Shown: positions 1 through 9,218 of the stretch, in pieces
Numbering within the stretch: the first letter of the stretch is position 1
How the letters are laid out: the number at the start of each line of letters is the position of its first letter
Source: Candidatus Thorarchaeota archaeon
GTDB lineage: Archaea > Asgardarchaeota > Thorarchaeia > Thorarchaeales > Thorarchaeaceae
Reading direction: 5' to 3'
Assembly (NCBI GenBank): GCA_016840685.1
Contig: JAEORX010000008.1
Span: forward strand, 1-41,920
Length of the DNA: 41,920 nucleotides
The notes under the pieces: model-generated
What the model was told of the DNA's origin: nothing
Database searches by the model: none
Seen by the model: only the letters and a program-made list of their open reading frames with translations
Position numbers and translations under genes: made by a program

Positions 1-1
1 T

Positions 2-679
2 ACAAAACTGTACGATTGGTGGATGTCTGGCGAATATACACCTTACACAAATGAGCAGGTTGTGTCACTGATTGCAGATGCAGTCAGTGAGATGCCTGAG
101 TATGTCAGAATACAGAGAATGCAACGTGATATTCCCCTGCACCAGATTGAGGCTGGGCTGAACAAGGGGAATCTACGTGAGCTGGTCCAACAGAGAATGA
201 AGAAAACCGGTCAGAGAAACCCAACAATTCGATACCGGGAGATTGGCCATTTTCAAATGAGATTTAAAGAACTGGTCAACCCTACTAACATTCAGCTTGT
301 CCGTCGAGATTATGAAGCTTCTGATGGAACTGAGGTCTTTCTATCGTTTGAGGACGCTGACTTGGACATAGTCTTTGGATTTCTCAGGCTTCGACATCCA
401 AGCCCAGACACGCACAGGATTGAACTGACAGAAAAGCCCTCCGTCATAATCCGCGAACTCAGAGTCTATGGTCCGGTCGTTGATATTGGAAAAAGAGACC
501 GTGATGCATGGCAGCATCTAGGACTGGGAGAGAAGATGATATCCAAGGCTGAGGAGATTGGGCATGAAGATTTCAATGCCGCCCAAATCCTTGTCAATAG
601 CGGGATTGGAGTCAAGGAATACTATCGTGACCTTGATTTTGTGGATAGAGGTCCTTTTCTTGCCAAGGGTCTGGGCTAG
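2..679 (+). CDS. elp3: Elp3-like tRNA uridine(34) acetyltransferase, C-terminal part (5' end outside window)
   Basis: The frame is open to the window edge (upstream codons read TKLYDWW-MSGEYTPY). Motifs YVRIQRMQRDIP, IRYREIGH, RELRVYGPVVDIG and WQHLGLGEKM match the Elp3 C-terminal/GNAT region. Confidence 0.88.
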   Translation, partial: TKLYDWWMSGEYTPYTNEQVVSLIADAVSEMPEYVRIQRMQRDIPLHQIEAGLNKGNLRELVQQRMKKTGQRNPTIRYREIGHFQMRFKELVNPTNIQLVRRDYEASDGTEVFLSFEDADLDIVFGFLRLRHPSPDTHRIELTEKPSVIIRELRVYGPVVDIGKRDRDAWQHLGLGEKMISKAEEIGHEDFNAAQILVNSGIGVKEYYRDLDFVDRGPFLAKGLG

Positions 680-1479
680 ACTGTTGAAACCATCAAGTCC
701 TTCATGAAATCATCCAGTTCCCTATTGAAGAACTCAGGATTCTCAAGGTTCGAAACATGACCAGCTCCAGGGACAATGACTTTCCGAGAATCCCTAATCA
801 GTTCAACCAGTTTTTCGGCATGTGGGAAGACCGCCTTTCTCTCATTCTCTCCTAGAAAAACAAGTGTTGGAACTTCAATGGTTTCCAATGGCAGCAATTT
901 GAACGAGTAGATCGCATCAGTGACCTTCAGAAGTTCTTTCTTCCCAAGCTTGAGTTGTTCCTCTATGAGATATTCCCTGACATCCTCATTCATCTTGAAG
1001 TACTTGAAGGACCAATTTGCGTATCGCTCATCGCTCATTCTTCGTATCATCCATTTGACCATCCAACTTGGAAACATCGCTTTTGTCAGCTTGTCAGAGA
1101 TGGTCAGGGCTACTGCTACAGCAGTGTCAGCAAGAACCAATCCCTTGAGATTCGAGTTGTATTTCACAGCATACTCTTGAGCTATCATCCCACCGAGAGA
1201 TAGCCCAATGACAACAGGTTCCTGTATTCCTAGCCGGTCAAGCAGCATATGGAGGTCATCAGCAAAAAGCTCACAGGTATATGGATCATCAGACCCCTCA
1301 GACTGTTGATGACCTCGAATATCATAGATGAGTACATTATAGTTCTTTGAAAAGTACTCAACTTGAGGTTTCCACATATCATGGGATGCCCCAGCTCCAT
1401 GAATGAACACAAGAGATGGTCCTGACTCTCCATGGTGCTCATAGTATGTCTGAATGTTGCCGGTCTGAATAAATGGCAT
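676..1479 (-). CDS. alpha/beta hydrolase
   Basis: 267 aa; HGAGASHDMW oxyanion region, GLSLGG nucleophile elbow and a C-terminal GAGHVSNLE His motif. Confidence 0.85.
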   Translation of the reverse strand: MPFIQTGNIQTYYEHHGESGPSLVFIHGAGASHDMWKPQVEYFSKNYNVLIYDIRGHQQSEGSDDPYTCELFADDLHMLLDRLGIQEPVVIGLSLGGMIAQEYAVKYNSNLKGLVLADTAVAVALTISDKLTKAMFPSWMVKWMIRRMSDERYANWSFKYFKMNEDVREYLIEEQLKLGKKELLKVTDAIYSFKLLPLETIEVPTLVFLGENERKAVFPHAEKLVELIRDSRKVIVPGAGHVSNLENPEFFNRELDDFMKDLMVSTV

Positions 1480-1597
1480 ATCTCTTCTTTATTTCAATAT
1501 CGAGAAAAACGTACCTACTCTAAGTTTATCCTCTCAGAAGTATCAGGGTAAAGATGAAGGTCATAATAAACAGTTAAAACTCAGGACTGCTCCAGAG

Positions 1598-2875
1598 ATG
1601 CGCATGAAAGACGTTTGGCTTGTTGATTATGCTCGCACTCCATTCTCACGATCACGGCCTCAGAATCCAGAAACTGATGTGTTTGGTGAGATTAGGGGAG
1701 ATGCGCTCCTATCCCGTTTGCTCATGAAGTTTTTTGACGGTTCATTGGCAGACAAGGGAATTGAGAAAAAGGACATTGATGAGTTTACAGTTGGCGTGGC
1801 TTCAGGAGTCCTAGAGAATTGGACATATGGTGGAAAAATCCCCACTTTCCTCTCCGGGTTGCCATATGAAGTACCTTGTATCTTCATCGATCGTCAATGT
1901 GGATCTGCAGGTTCTGGTATGCATATTGGAATCATGGAGATAATGACAGGGTTTAGTACAACTGTGCTGTCAACAGGTTTTGAACATATGACACGGGTGA
2001 GGGGAACGGGAGTGGATCCCAACTTTGCAATGGCTGACAAGAACTCCGAGTTCTATCGACCTGGCTTTGACGCCGCCACTGTGTTCAACATGCTGCAGAC
2101 TGCCCAGAAGCTGTACGAGGAGGAGGTTCCTACCTTCACCAAGGAGGACATGGACAAATTCGGCGTGAGAAGTCATAATTTGACTGTCAAGAATCAGGAG
2201 AGTGGATGGTTCAAAGGTGAGATCATCCCCCTGGAGGGACATGCCCCAGGTAATTTAGATGAGCCCAGGTTGGTAGACAGGGATATGAACCCCCGCGCCT
2301 CAACACTGGAGAAGGTTGCGACCCTACCACGAGTGTCAACTCCCTTCTATCTTGAAAAGAATGGAGGGAAAGAGGGGTATGTCAAACGGGAAGGCACTGA
2401 GGAGGGAGTGATTACTCCTGGAAATGCCTCACCCCTCAATGCAGGTGCCACTGCCGCTGTCCTAATGGAGGCAAAGGAGGCAGAAAAGAGAGGGATTGAA
2501 CCTATGGCACGAATTGTTTCCATGGGGTGGGCGGGCGTCGATCCCTCAGTCATGGGTCGTGGACCTGTACCTGCCACCATTAAAGCTCTCAAACATGCAG
2601 GACTTAGTGTTGACGACATTGACTACTGGGAGATAAATGAGGCATTCTGCATAGTCACTCTCAACTGCATGGACAAACTGAAGATTCCCGAGGAGAAGGT
2701 AAATGTCATGGGCGGGTCGACTGCCATTGGACACCCACTGGGAGCGACAATGATCAGGTTGACCGGGACACTGGCAAGAATACTCAAGGACAACAAGGCA
2801 AGATATGGTGTTGCCAATGCCTGCGTTGGTGGTGGACAGGGAGTAGCGACAGTAATTGAGAACCTAGATGCTTAG
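1598..2875 (+). CDS. thiolase family protein (acetyl-CoA acetyltransferase)
   Basis: DRQCGSAGSGM active-site Cys, NEAFCIV, GGSTAIGHPLGA and CVGGGQG thiolase motifs. Confidence 0.93.
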   Translation: MRMKDVWLVDYARTPFSRSRPQNPETDVFGEIRGDALLSRLLMKFFDGSLADKGIEKKDIDEFTVGVASGVLENWTYGGKIPTFLSGLPYEVPCIFIDRQCGSAGSGMHIGIMEIMTGFSTTVLSTGFEHMTRVRGTGVDPNFAMADKNSEFYRPGFDAATVFNMLQTAQKLYEEEVPTFTKEDMDKFGVRSHNLTVKNQESGWFKGEIIPLEGHAPGNLDEPRLVDRDMNPRASTLEKVATLPRVSTPFYLEKNGGKEGYVKREGTEEGVITPGNASPLNAGATAAVLMEAKEAEKRGIEPMARIVSMGWAGVDPSVMGRGPVPATIKALKHAGLSVDDIDYWEINEAFCIVTLNCMDKLKIPEEKVNVMGGSTAIGHPLGATMIRLTGTLARILKDNKARYGVANACVGGGQGVATVIENLDA

Positions 2876-2898
2876 AAAACAATGACAATCATGATGGA

Positions 2899-2926
2899 AA
2901 TGAGATGGCGCCGAGGATGAGATTCG
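2899..2926. repeat. Direct repeat copy 1: 28-bp match to the 3' end of tRNA-Ser
   Basis: aatgagatggcgccgaggatgagattcg, identical to 3243-3270. Confidence 0.95.
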
Positions 2927-3038
2927 GTCTAATCCTCTATCTAGAATGTTTCGAGCTAATCTTAGGATCTAGTCATCAATGTGACGTAACTGTCTAGTTT
3001 ATCAGCATTCGAGATAATGACAAAAATGAGGGGCAGTA

Positions 3039-3230
3039 ATGGAATGTCCAAAGTGCAATAGACCAATGAAGAAAGGATACATTGTCACCGGTAACCTTGG
3101 TGTTCGATTTTGTGACAGTGTTCCGATTATGCGAGTGGCTTGTGGGGATGTCATTGTTGAAAAAAATCTCATGGGACCTGCTAGCAGATCTGGCTATTTT
3201 TGTAAAAGTTGTAGATTGATAATGTATTAG
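3039..3230 (+). CDS. small zinc-ribbon protein (possibly DUF6487/PF20097-like)
   Basis: 63 aa; N-terminal CPKCNRPMKKGYI and C-terminal CKSC knuckle. Confidence 0.65.
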   Translation: MECPKCNRPMKKGYIVTGNLGVRFCDSVPIMRVACGDVIVEKNLMGPASRSGYFCKSCRLIMY

Positions 3231-3242
3231 ATCTGATTGAAG

Positions 3243-3270
3243 AATGAGATGGCGCCGAGGATGAGATTCG
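3243..3270. repeat. Direct repeat copy 2: 3' end of tRNA-Ser itself plus flank
   Basis: 28-bp perfect repeat of 2899-2926. Confidence 0.95.
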
Positions 3271-3370
3271 AACTCATGCGTGACAAAGCACACCGGTTGG
3301 CTTGGCCTCATGCTTCCGAAGAAACCGGTTTTCAAGACCGGCGCCGTAATCCGGGCTTGGCTACCTCGGC
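3253..3370 (-). tRNA. tRNA-Ser(TGA) with 32-nt intron (3299-3330); CCA encoded
   Basis: Acceptor GCCGAGG/CCTCGGC, T-arm ATGAG-TTCGAAT-CTCAT, anticodon loop CTTGAAA after splicing, long variable arm. BHB pairing CUUG (exon)/CAAG (intron) gives bulges AA^A and CC^A at the canonical 37/38 position. Confidence 0.87.
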
Positions 3371-3440
3371 TCAACATGCCACCGTTGGAAATGCCTTTTA
3401 AGCTTCTTGTCGTGGTTGACTGAGAAGGTGAACTAGACCC

Positions 3441-3872
3441 TTGGAGCGCGGTTTCAAGTATCACGATCATACGGCTGACATCACGATTGAGTGCTGGGCT
3501 CCAGACCTGACTGATGCATTCGAGCAAGCCGCCCTTGCCACATTTGAGGTCATCCTTGACACTTCAACGGTAAAACCACAGGAAACGACTGAAGTCTTGG
3601 TTTCAGGAACCGACCTTGAAGAGCTATTAGTGGAATGGATTGGTGAATTGATCGCATTGATTGATATCAATGGCCTGTTCTACTCAGAGTTCCATGTGGA
3701 TCGCCTAGAAGCCACCTTAGATGGTTATGTACTAGAAGCCAGAGCGTTAGGTGAGAAAATTGACCATGAAAGACATGACACTCGGACAGAGGTCAAAGCC
3801 ATGACTTATGCAGATATGAAAATAATTCAAGAACCCAATCGAACAACATTGTGGTTCACGCTCGATCTCTAG
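3441..3872 (+). CDS. archease
   Basis: YHDHTADITIECWAPDLTDAFEQAA and DLEELLVEWIGELIALID motifs typical of archease; TTG start. Confidence 0.9.
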   Translation: MERGFKYHDHTADITIECWAPDLTDAFEQAALATFEVILDTSTVKPQETTEVLVSGTDLEELLVEWIGELIALIDINGLFYSEFHVDRLEATLDGYVLEARALGEKIDHERHDTRTEVKAMTYADMKIIQEPNRTTLWFTLDL

Positions 3873-3884
3873 GAGGCTATACCT

Positions 3885-4742
3885 TTGACCCTGCGAGTTG
3901 CCATTCCTGATACATCCCTTACGGACTGCTCAGACCTCCGTCAGAAGACTGTGAAAGTTGGTTCACTGGCGCGGGCTCTGGCGGTCTTTCGTGTTGAGTC
4001 AGTGCATATCTATGACACTAGCGTGCTAAGCCCGGGAGAGAAGAGAGATGCAGACCTCCTCCGGAAAATCTTCAGATATATGGACACACCTCAGTATCTG
4101 CGCAAGAGAAGGTTTCCTAAGACCCAAGCCCTCAAGTTTGCTGGTCTTCTTCCTCCTCTTAGAACAAGAAGTCATCCATTGGAAGCCACAGTCGACGACC
4201 TCCAAGAGGGTGCTGTGAGGTGGGGTCTGCAAGATAGAGCGGGCAAGATTGACTTAGGACTTGATAAGTTGATTAACTATCCACAATCTGTGAGTGAACG
4301 AGATCCCACTCTCTTCAGGGTGATAAGGACAAGACCACAGGTTCTGCTTGAAATAGTAGAGAGGGAAGATGTCAGCGATTATTGGGGATTTGAGGTCGAG
4401 AGAGTGACCAACCTCGCTAGATTTCTTGAGGAGTCTGATAACACAACGAGGATTGGATTCTCAAGGAAAGCCCCATCATTCCAACAGATTGAGAACGACC
4501 TAAAATCAACAGTCGCAGGCACACAGTCTGTTCTAGCTATATTTGGTGGTCCTAGTCACGGAATTTTGGAGTCGTTTGGGGACGAGCGTGAGGATGTGAA
4601 GTCGCAGATTGATTTTTGGGTGAATACAATTCCGGACCAAGGCACAGAAACTGTTCGGCTTGAGGAGGCTCTGTTTACAAGTCTAGGTCTACTAAATGCG
4701 TTTCTGGGTACATTGATTGCAAAACCTGGTTTCTATGAGTAA
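3885..4742 (+). CDS. SPOUT-superfamily RNA methyltransferase (COG2106-like)
   Basis: KVGSLARALAVFRVESVHIYD, YMDTPQYLRKRRFP and FGGPSHGILE motifs. Confidence 0.8.
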   Translation: MTLRVAIPDTSLTDCSDLRQKTVKVGSLARALAVFRVESVHIYDTSVLSPGEKRDADLLRKIFRYMDTPQYLRKRRFPKTQALKFAGLLPPLRTRSHPLEATVDDLQEGAVRWGLQDRAGKIDLGLDKLINYPQSVSERDPTLFRVIRTRPQVLLEIVEREDVSDYWGFEVERVTNLARFLEESDNTTRIGFSRKAPSFQQIENDLKSTVAGTQSVLAIFGGPSHGILESFGDEREDVKSQIDFWVNTIPDQGTETVRLEEALFTSLGLLNAFLGTLIAKPGFYE

Positions 4743-4807
4743 TACGATTGACATCCGTGACCTTTATACAAGAAACCTGTAAGAAAATCAACAAAGAGGA
4801 TTATTAG

Positions 4808-7174
4808 ATGCAGTCCGAGAGAGTGAAACAACTCAGAAAACAGAGTGTAGACATAAAACCCTATATCTCAACTGAGAGAGCAGAACTAATCACTGACTTC
4901 TATCAGAGCGGTGGGGCGGATTCGGTTTCCACGCCTATGGCACGGGCTTTAGTCTTCAGGCACTTGCTCGAGAACCAGACAATATGCATTAACGATGGAG
5001 AGCTGATTGTTGGTGAACGTGGTCCTGCACCGAAAGCCACTCCAACATATCCTGAACTGTGTTGTCACTCTCTAGAGGATTTAGATATTGCCAACTCACG
5101 GGAACGGACTCCCTTCTTGTCAACTGATGAAACTCGAGCCACGTACCAAGATGAGATAATCCCCTTCTGGAACGGAAGGACCATGCGTGATCGTGTATTC
5201 AATGCCATGTCGAAGGAATGGTTGAGAGCATTTGATGCAGGTGTGTTCACAGAGTTCATGGAGCAACGAGCCCCCGGACATGCCATCCTTGACGACAAGA
5301 TATACTATAGAGGTCTCTTGGACCTCATTGACGATATCAGAAGACATCTAGATGAGCTGGATTACTATAACGATTCAGAAGCCTACAAAAAAGAGCAAGA
5401 ACTCAGAGCAATGGAGATAGCAGCAAATGCAGTGATTACGTTTGCTGAACGACACGCAGACGCGGCTCGTGAACTGGCAGAGAATGAACCAGATGACAAA
5501 CACAAGAAGGAGCTCCTGCAAATCGCTGAAATCTGTCATCATGTTCCAGCAAATGCACCCCGGACCTTCTGGGAGGCACTGCAGTCCTACTGGTTCGTCC
5601 ATTTGGGGGTGATAACTGAACTCAATGTCTGGGACAGCTTCAATCCTGGTCGACTTGACCTAAACCTTTACCCATTCTATGCCAAGGATGTTGAGGCTGG
5701 ACGAATGAGTCATGAGTTTGCCAGAGAACTCCTTCAGTGTTTCTGGGTGAAGTTCAACAATCAGCCCGCCCCATTGAAAGTATCAATCACTGAAGAACAG
5801 AGTGGAACGTACCAAGATTTTGCCCTGATAAACACTGGAGGTCTTATGCCCAATGGCGAGGATGGTGTGAATGAGCTCTCTTATCTCATCCTCGATGTCT
5901 GCAAAGAGATGCGTCTCATTCAACCTAGTGTCTGTATCCAACTAAGCACAAAAAACCCTGATAGGTTTCTAAGGCATGCCATTGATGTTGTCAACGAGGG
6001 CTTTGGACAGCCATCTATGTTCAATACTGATGTGATACTAAAAGAGTTCACCCGTGCAGGGAAGTCCATCGAGGACGCTCGGGCTGGCGGTCCCAGTGGA
6101 TGTGTAACAATAAGTGCATTTGGCAAAGAGAGCTGCATCCTCACAGGCTACTGTAACTGGCCAAAGATACTGGAGATTACACTCAACAATGGAATGGACC
6201 CTCGAACTGGAGAGATGGTTGGCATTAAAACTGATGATCCAACAAGATTCAAGTCATTCGATGAGCTGTTCTCTGCCTACAATATGCAACTGGAATATTT
6301 TCTTGACTTGAAGATAAAAGGGAACAATATCATCGAGCGTTTATACGCAGAACACATGCCCGCCCCCTTCCTGTCCCTGCTGTTTGATGACTGTATTGCA
6401 CGTGGGAGGGACTATCATGATGGTGGACCCAGATACAACTCAACCTACATTCAGGGAGTAGGGATGGGTACAATCACCGACTCTCTCTCTGCAATCAAGT
6501 TTCACATCTTTGAGAAGAAGCAGTTCACAATGAAGCAGTTACTTGATGGACTCGCAACAGACTTTGTAAATGACGAGGTCATGAGAATGACCCTTCTCAA
6601 CAAGACACCAAAGTATGGTAATGATGATGACTTCGCTGACACACTTGCCAAGGAAGTGTTCAACTCATACTTCGATTTAATCGATGGGCGTCCAAACACA
6701 AAGGGTGGCGAGTATCGGGTTAACCTGCTGCCCACCACGGTGCATGTATATTTTGGACAAGTGACCGGCGCTTCTCCCAATGGTAGAAGGTCTGGGGCCC
6801 CACTCTCTGATGGGATATCTCCAAGTCATGGAGCTGATACAAATGGACCCACCGCAGTCATAAAGTCTGTAGCTAAGATCGAGCACTGGAAGACGGGCGG
6901 GACTCTCCTCAACCAGAAGTTCATGCCTGAGGTTTTGGCTGACGAGGAAGGCCGAAAGAAGCTTGGAGACCTGGTAAGGACCTATTTCAAACTGGGAGGT
7001 CATCATATCCAGTTCAATGTTGTCCATGCAGACACACTCAAGTCAGCTCAGAAGAGCCCTGAGCTATATCAGGACCTGATAGTCCGAGTCGCAGGATACA
7101 GCGATTACTTTGTCAATGTTGGGAAAGATTTACAGAACGAAATCATTGCTCGAACTGAACAGAAACGCATCTAA
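4808..7174 (+). CDS. glycyl radical enzyme (pyruvate formate-lyase/diol dehydratase superfamily)
   Basis: 788 aa; C-terminal glycyl-radical loop LIVRVAGYSDYFVNVGKDLQNEIIARTE; thiyl Cys region GGPSGCVTI; ALNNG-type motif ITLNNGMDPRTG. Confidence 0.93.
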   Translation: MQSERVKQLRKQSVDIKPYISTERAELITDFYQSGGADSVSTPMARALVFRHLLENQTICINDGELIVGERGPAPKATPTYPELCCHSLEDLDIANSRERTPFLSTDETRATYQDEIIPFWNGRTMRDRVFNAMSKEWLRAFDAGVFTEFMEQRAPGHAILDDKIYYRGLLDLIDDIRRHLDELDYYNDSEAYKKEQELRAMEIAANAVITFAERHADAARELAENEPDDKHKKELLQIAEICHHVPANAPRTFWEALQSYWFVHLGVITELNVWDSFNPGRLDLNLYPFYAKDVEAGRMSHEFARELLQCFWVKFNNQPAPLKVSITEEQSGTYQDFALINTGGLMPNGEDGVNELSYLILDVCKEMRLIQPSVCIQLSTKNPDRFLRHAIDVVNEGFGQPSMFNTDVILKEFTRAGKSIEDARAGGPSGCVTISAFGKESCILTGYCNWPKILEITLNNGMDPRTGEMVGIKTDDPTRFKSFDELFSAYNMQLEYFLDLKIKGNNIIERLYAEHMPAPFLSLLFDDCIARGRDYHDGGPRYNSTYIQGVGMGTITDSLSAIKFHIFEKKQFTMKQLLDGLATDFVNDEVMRMTLLNKTPKYGNDDDFADTLAKEVFNSYFDLIDGRPNTKGGEYRVNLLPTTVHVYFGQVTGASPNGRRSGAPLSDGISPSHGADTNGPTAVIKSVAKIEHWKTGGTLLNQKFMPEVLADEEGRKKLGDLVRTYFKLGGHHIQFNVVHADTLKSAQKSPELYQDLIVRVAGYSDYFVNVGKDLQNEIIARTEQKRI

Positions 7175-7223
7175 TGTCAATATTAATGGACATTAGCCGC
7201 ACGCATTGAGCCGAAATCAATGC
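7171..7223. repeat. Two tandem perfect inverted repeats (CTAATGTC/GACATTAG; GCATTGA/TCAATGC)
   Basis: 7171-7178 pairs with 7189-7196; 7203-7209 pairs with 7217-7223. Confidence 0.8.
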
Positions 7224-7269
7224 TGACCGATGTGTCTTATGGATAATCAAGAGTCAACTTTGGTCAAGG

Positions 7270-7394
7270 GATAAATCTTAAAAACACACTCTGGTTCGAC
7301 TCGCGCTGTAGTACGAATAGCTCTGTGGTCTGATTATTCGTTTGTGAGATGATTTTGATACCACAGAGGCTGCAAAACTACAAGGTGACATGAA
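7270..7394 (+). promoter_or_regulatory. Putative promoter (TATA-like cttaaaaa) and structured 5' leader of the rpl3 operon
   Basis: TATA-like element about 7277-7284. Stem ACGAATA(7313-7319)/TATTCGT(7335-7341) and stem CTCTGTGGT(7321-7329)/ACCACAGAG(7360-7368) interleave. Confidence 0.6.
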
Positions 7395-8402
7395 ATGGCC
7401 CATAGAAAGAAGAATGCTCCCAGACGAGGTAGTCTTGCCTATCTCCCTCGAGGAAGAGCTTCAAAGTTTGTACCCAGAATCAAAAACTGGCCCTCCTACG
7501 AAGGTGATTCCGCTAGGTTACTTGGGTTCGTTGGTTACAAGGCTGGTATGACACATGCGGTTATGACAATAGATAGCCCGAATAGCCCATTCAAGGGACA
7601 GGAAACAGTGATTCCTGTCACAGTCATAGACACTCCCCCAATCAGACCGTTCTCAATCCGTGGCTATGAAGCAACACCTTATGGTCTGAAGTTAGCGGTT
7701 GAGGTTCTTGCTGAAAATCTATCAGAGGACCTTCGGAAAACCATGCCTTTTCCCAAAGAGTATGACCATGGAACCAAGCTGAAAGAGTTCGAGGAGAAAC
7801 TCGACTCACTAGCTGAGATTCGAATGGTAATTCACACCCAACCAAGACTTGCTGGAGTGCCCAAGAAGAAGCCTGACATAACAGAGTACAAAGTGGGTGC
7901 TCCGAGCGTTAGAGAAGCTTTTGAGTATGCCCAGAGCATTCTCGGAACTGATGTCAGAGTCGCAGATATCCTCAATGAAGGAGTACTTGTCGATAGTATC
8001 GCAGTGACAAAAGGTCATGGATTTCAAGGTCCTGTACGCCGCTGGGGAGTAAGAATACTTCAACACAAGTCTCGCAAGACAAAGCGTGGAATAGGCTGCA
8101 TTGGTCCATGGACTCCAACCAACATTAGATACACAGTGCCACGTCCCGGACAGACTGGATTCCACACTCGGACAAGCTTCAACAACAAGATACTGAAGAT
8201 GGGAGAGCGTGGTGAGGAGATTACTCCCTCCGGTGGTTTTGTGAACTATGGTGTGATTCGCGGTGACTATGTAATGCTTCATGGATCTGTCCCTGGTACA
8301 GTAAAGAGACCAGTGCGATTGAGATTCGCCATTCGTCCAAAGAAGGGACACGTAGATGCGCCTGCTCAGGTGAGCTACATCAGCACAGCTTCGAAACAGT
8401 AA
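7395..8402 (+). CDS. rpl3: 50S ribosomal protein L3 (uL3)
   Basis: RGSLAYLPRGRASKFVPRIKNWP, GHGFQGPVRRWG and PRPGQTGFHTRTSFNNKILKMG are archaeal uL3 motifs. Confidence 0.98.
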   Translation: MAHRKKNAPRRGSLAYLPRGRASKFVPRIKNWPSYEGDSARLLGFVGYKAGMTHAVMTIDSPNSPFKGQETVIPVTVIDTPPIRPFSIRGYEATPYGLKLAVEVLAENLSEDLRKTMPFPKEYDHGTKLKEFEEKLDSLAEIRMVIHTQPRLAGVPKKKPDITEYKVGAPSVREAFEYAQSILGTDVRVADILNEGVLVDSIAVTKGHGFQGPVRRWGVRILQHKSRKTKRGIGCIGPWTPTNIRYTVPRPGQTGFHTRTSFNNKILKMGERGEEITPSGGFVNYGVIRGDYVMLHGSVPGTVKRPVRLRFAIRPKKGHVDAPAQVSYISTASKQ

Positions 8403-8417
8403 TGGAGGTTGATAATT

Positions 8418-9209
8418 ATGGCAAGCGTAAAGACCTATTCATTGAAGGGCAAGGCTACAAAAGAAACAGTCAGTCTTCCCTCTCACTTTGACACACCCTA
8501 TCGTCCAGATGTGATTAAGCGGGCTGTTCTAGCGGTCCAATCACGGAGATATCAGCCTCATGGCGTTGACGATTTGGCTGGAAAGCGGAACACAGCTCAG
8601 AGCTGGCAGACTGGCCATGGCAGATCACGAATGCCTCGAATCAAGGGAAGTGGTACAGGTGCAGCAAACAAGGCTGGATTCGCTCCTGGAACTGTTGGCG
8701 GGCGAGTCGCACATCCCCCAGAGTCCAGAAAGGTCCTCGTTGAACGAATAAACACAAAGGAGAACAGACTGGCAATTCGATCAGCCATCGCGGCTTCTGC
8801 GAATTCTGACTTTGTCAAGGCACGAGGACACAAGATTGACAATGTCCCTCAGATTCCACTAATAGTTGATGACAAGCTGGAGTCTTTGTCCACCACCAAA
8901 GAGGCCTTTGAGGCATTGGTATTCCTTGGCCTAGGGGATGACCTAGACAGAGCCAGAGATGGCCGAAGCATTCGAGCCGGCAAAGGTAAGATGCGTGGTC
9001 GCAAGATGAAGACCCCCAAATCATTACTCATTGTCGTAGGAGAAGATTCAGGCATTTCAATGGCTGCGAGAAATCTTCCTGGAGTCGATATCGTAGAGGT
9101 TCAAGGACTAAATGCAGAACTTCTTGCTCCTGGAACACATCCTGGACGCCTTGTGGTCTGGACAAAGTCCGCCATTGAAAAGCTAGAGAAGGAGAATTTG
9201 TTCGTCTGA
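8418..9209 (+). CDS. rpl4: 50S ribosomal protein L4 (uL4)
   Basis: ATG at 8418 is preceded by ggaggt; the track start at 8409 is TTG. NTAQSWQTGHGRSRMPRIKGSG and MRGRKMKTPKSLLIV motifs. Confidence 0.97.
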   Translation: MASVKTYSLKGKATKETVSLPSHFDTPYRPDVIKRAVLAVQSRRYQPHGVDDLAGKRNTAQSWQTGHGRSRMPRIKGSGTGAANKAGFAPGTVGGRVAHPPESRKVLVERINTKENRLAIRSAIAASANSDFVKARGHKIDNVPQIPLIVDDKLESLSTTKEAFEALVFLGLGDDLDRARDGRSIRAGKGKMRGRKMKTPKSLLIVVGEDSGISMAARNLPGVDIVEVQGLNAELLAPGTHPGRLVVWTKSAIEKLEKENLFV

Positions 9210-9218
9210 GGTGAGAAA

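Noticed and set aside
920-1203. Plus-strand ORFs inside the hydrolase gene
   Set aside because: Antisense shadows of the well-supported alpha/beta hydrolase.
2994-3527. 177-aa minus-strand ORF
   Set aside because: Runs through tRNA-Ser and antisense to the zinc-ribbon and archease genes; composition does not look like a real protein.
7809-8351. 180-aa minus ORF opposite rpl3
   Set aside because: Antisense shadow of a clear uL3 gene.
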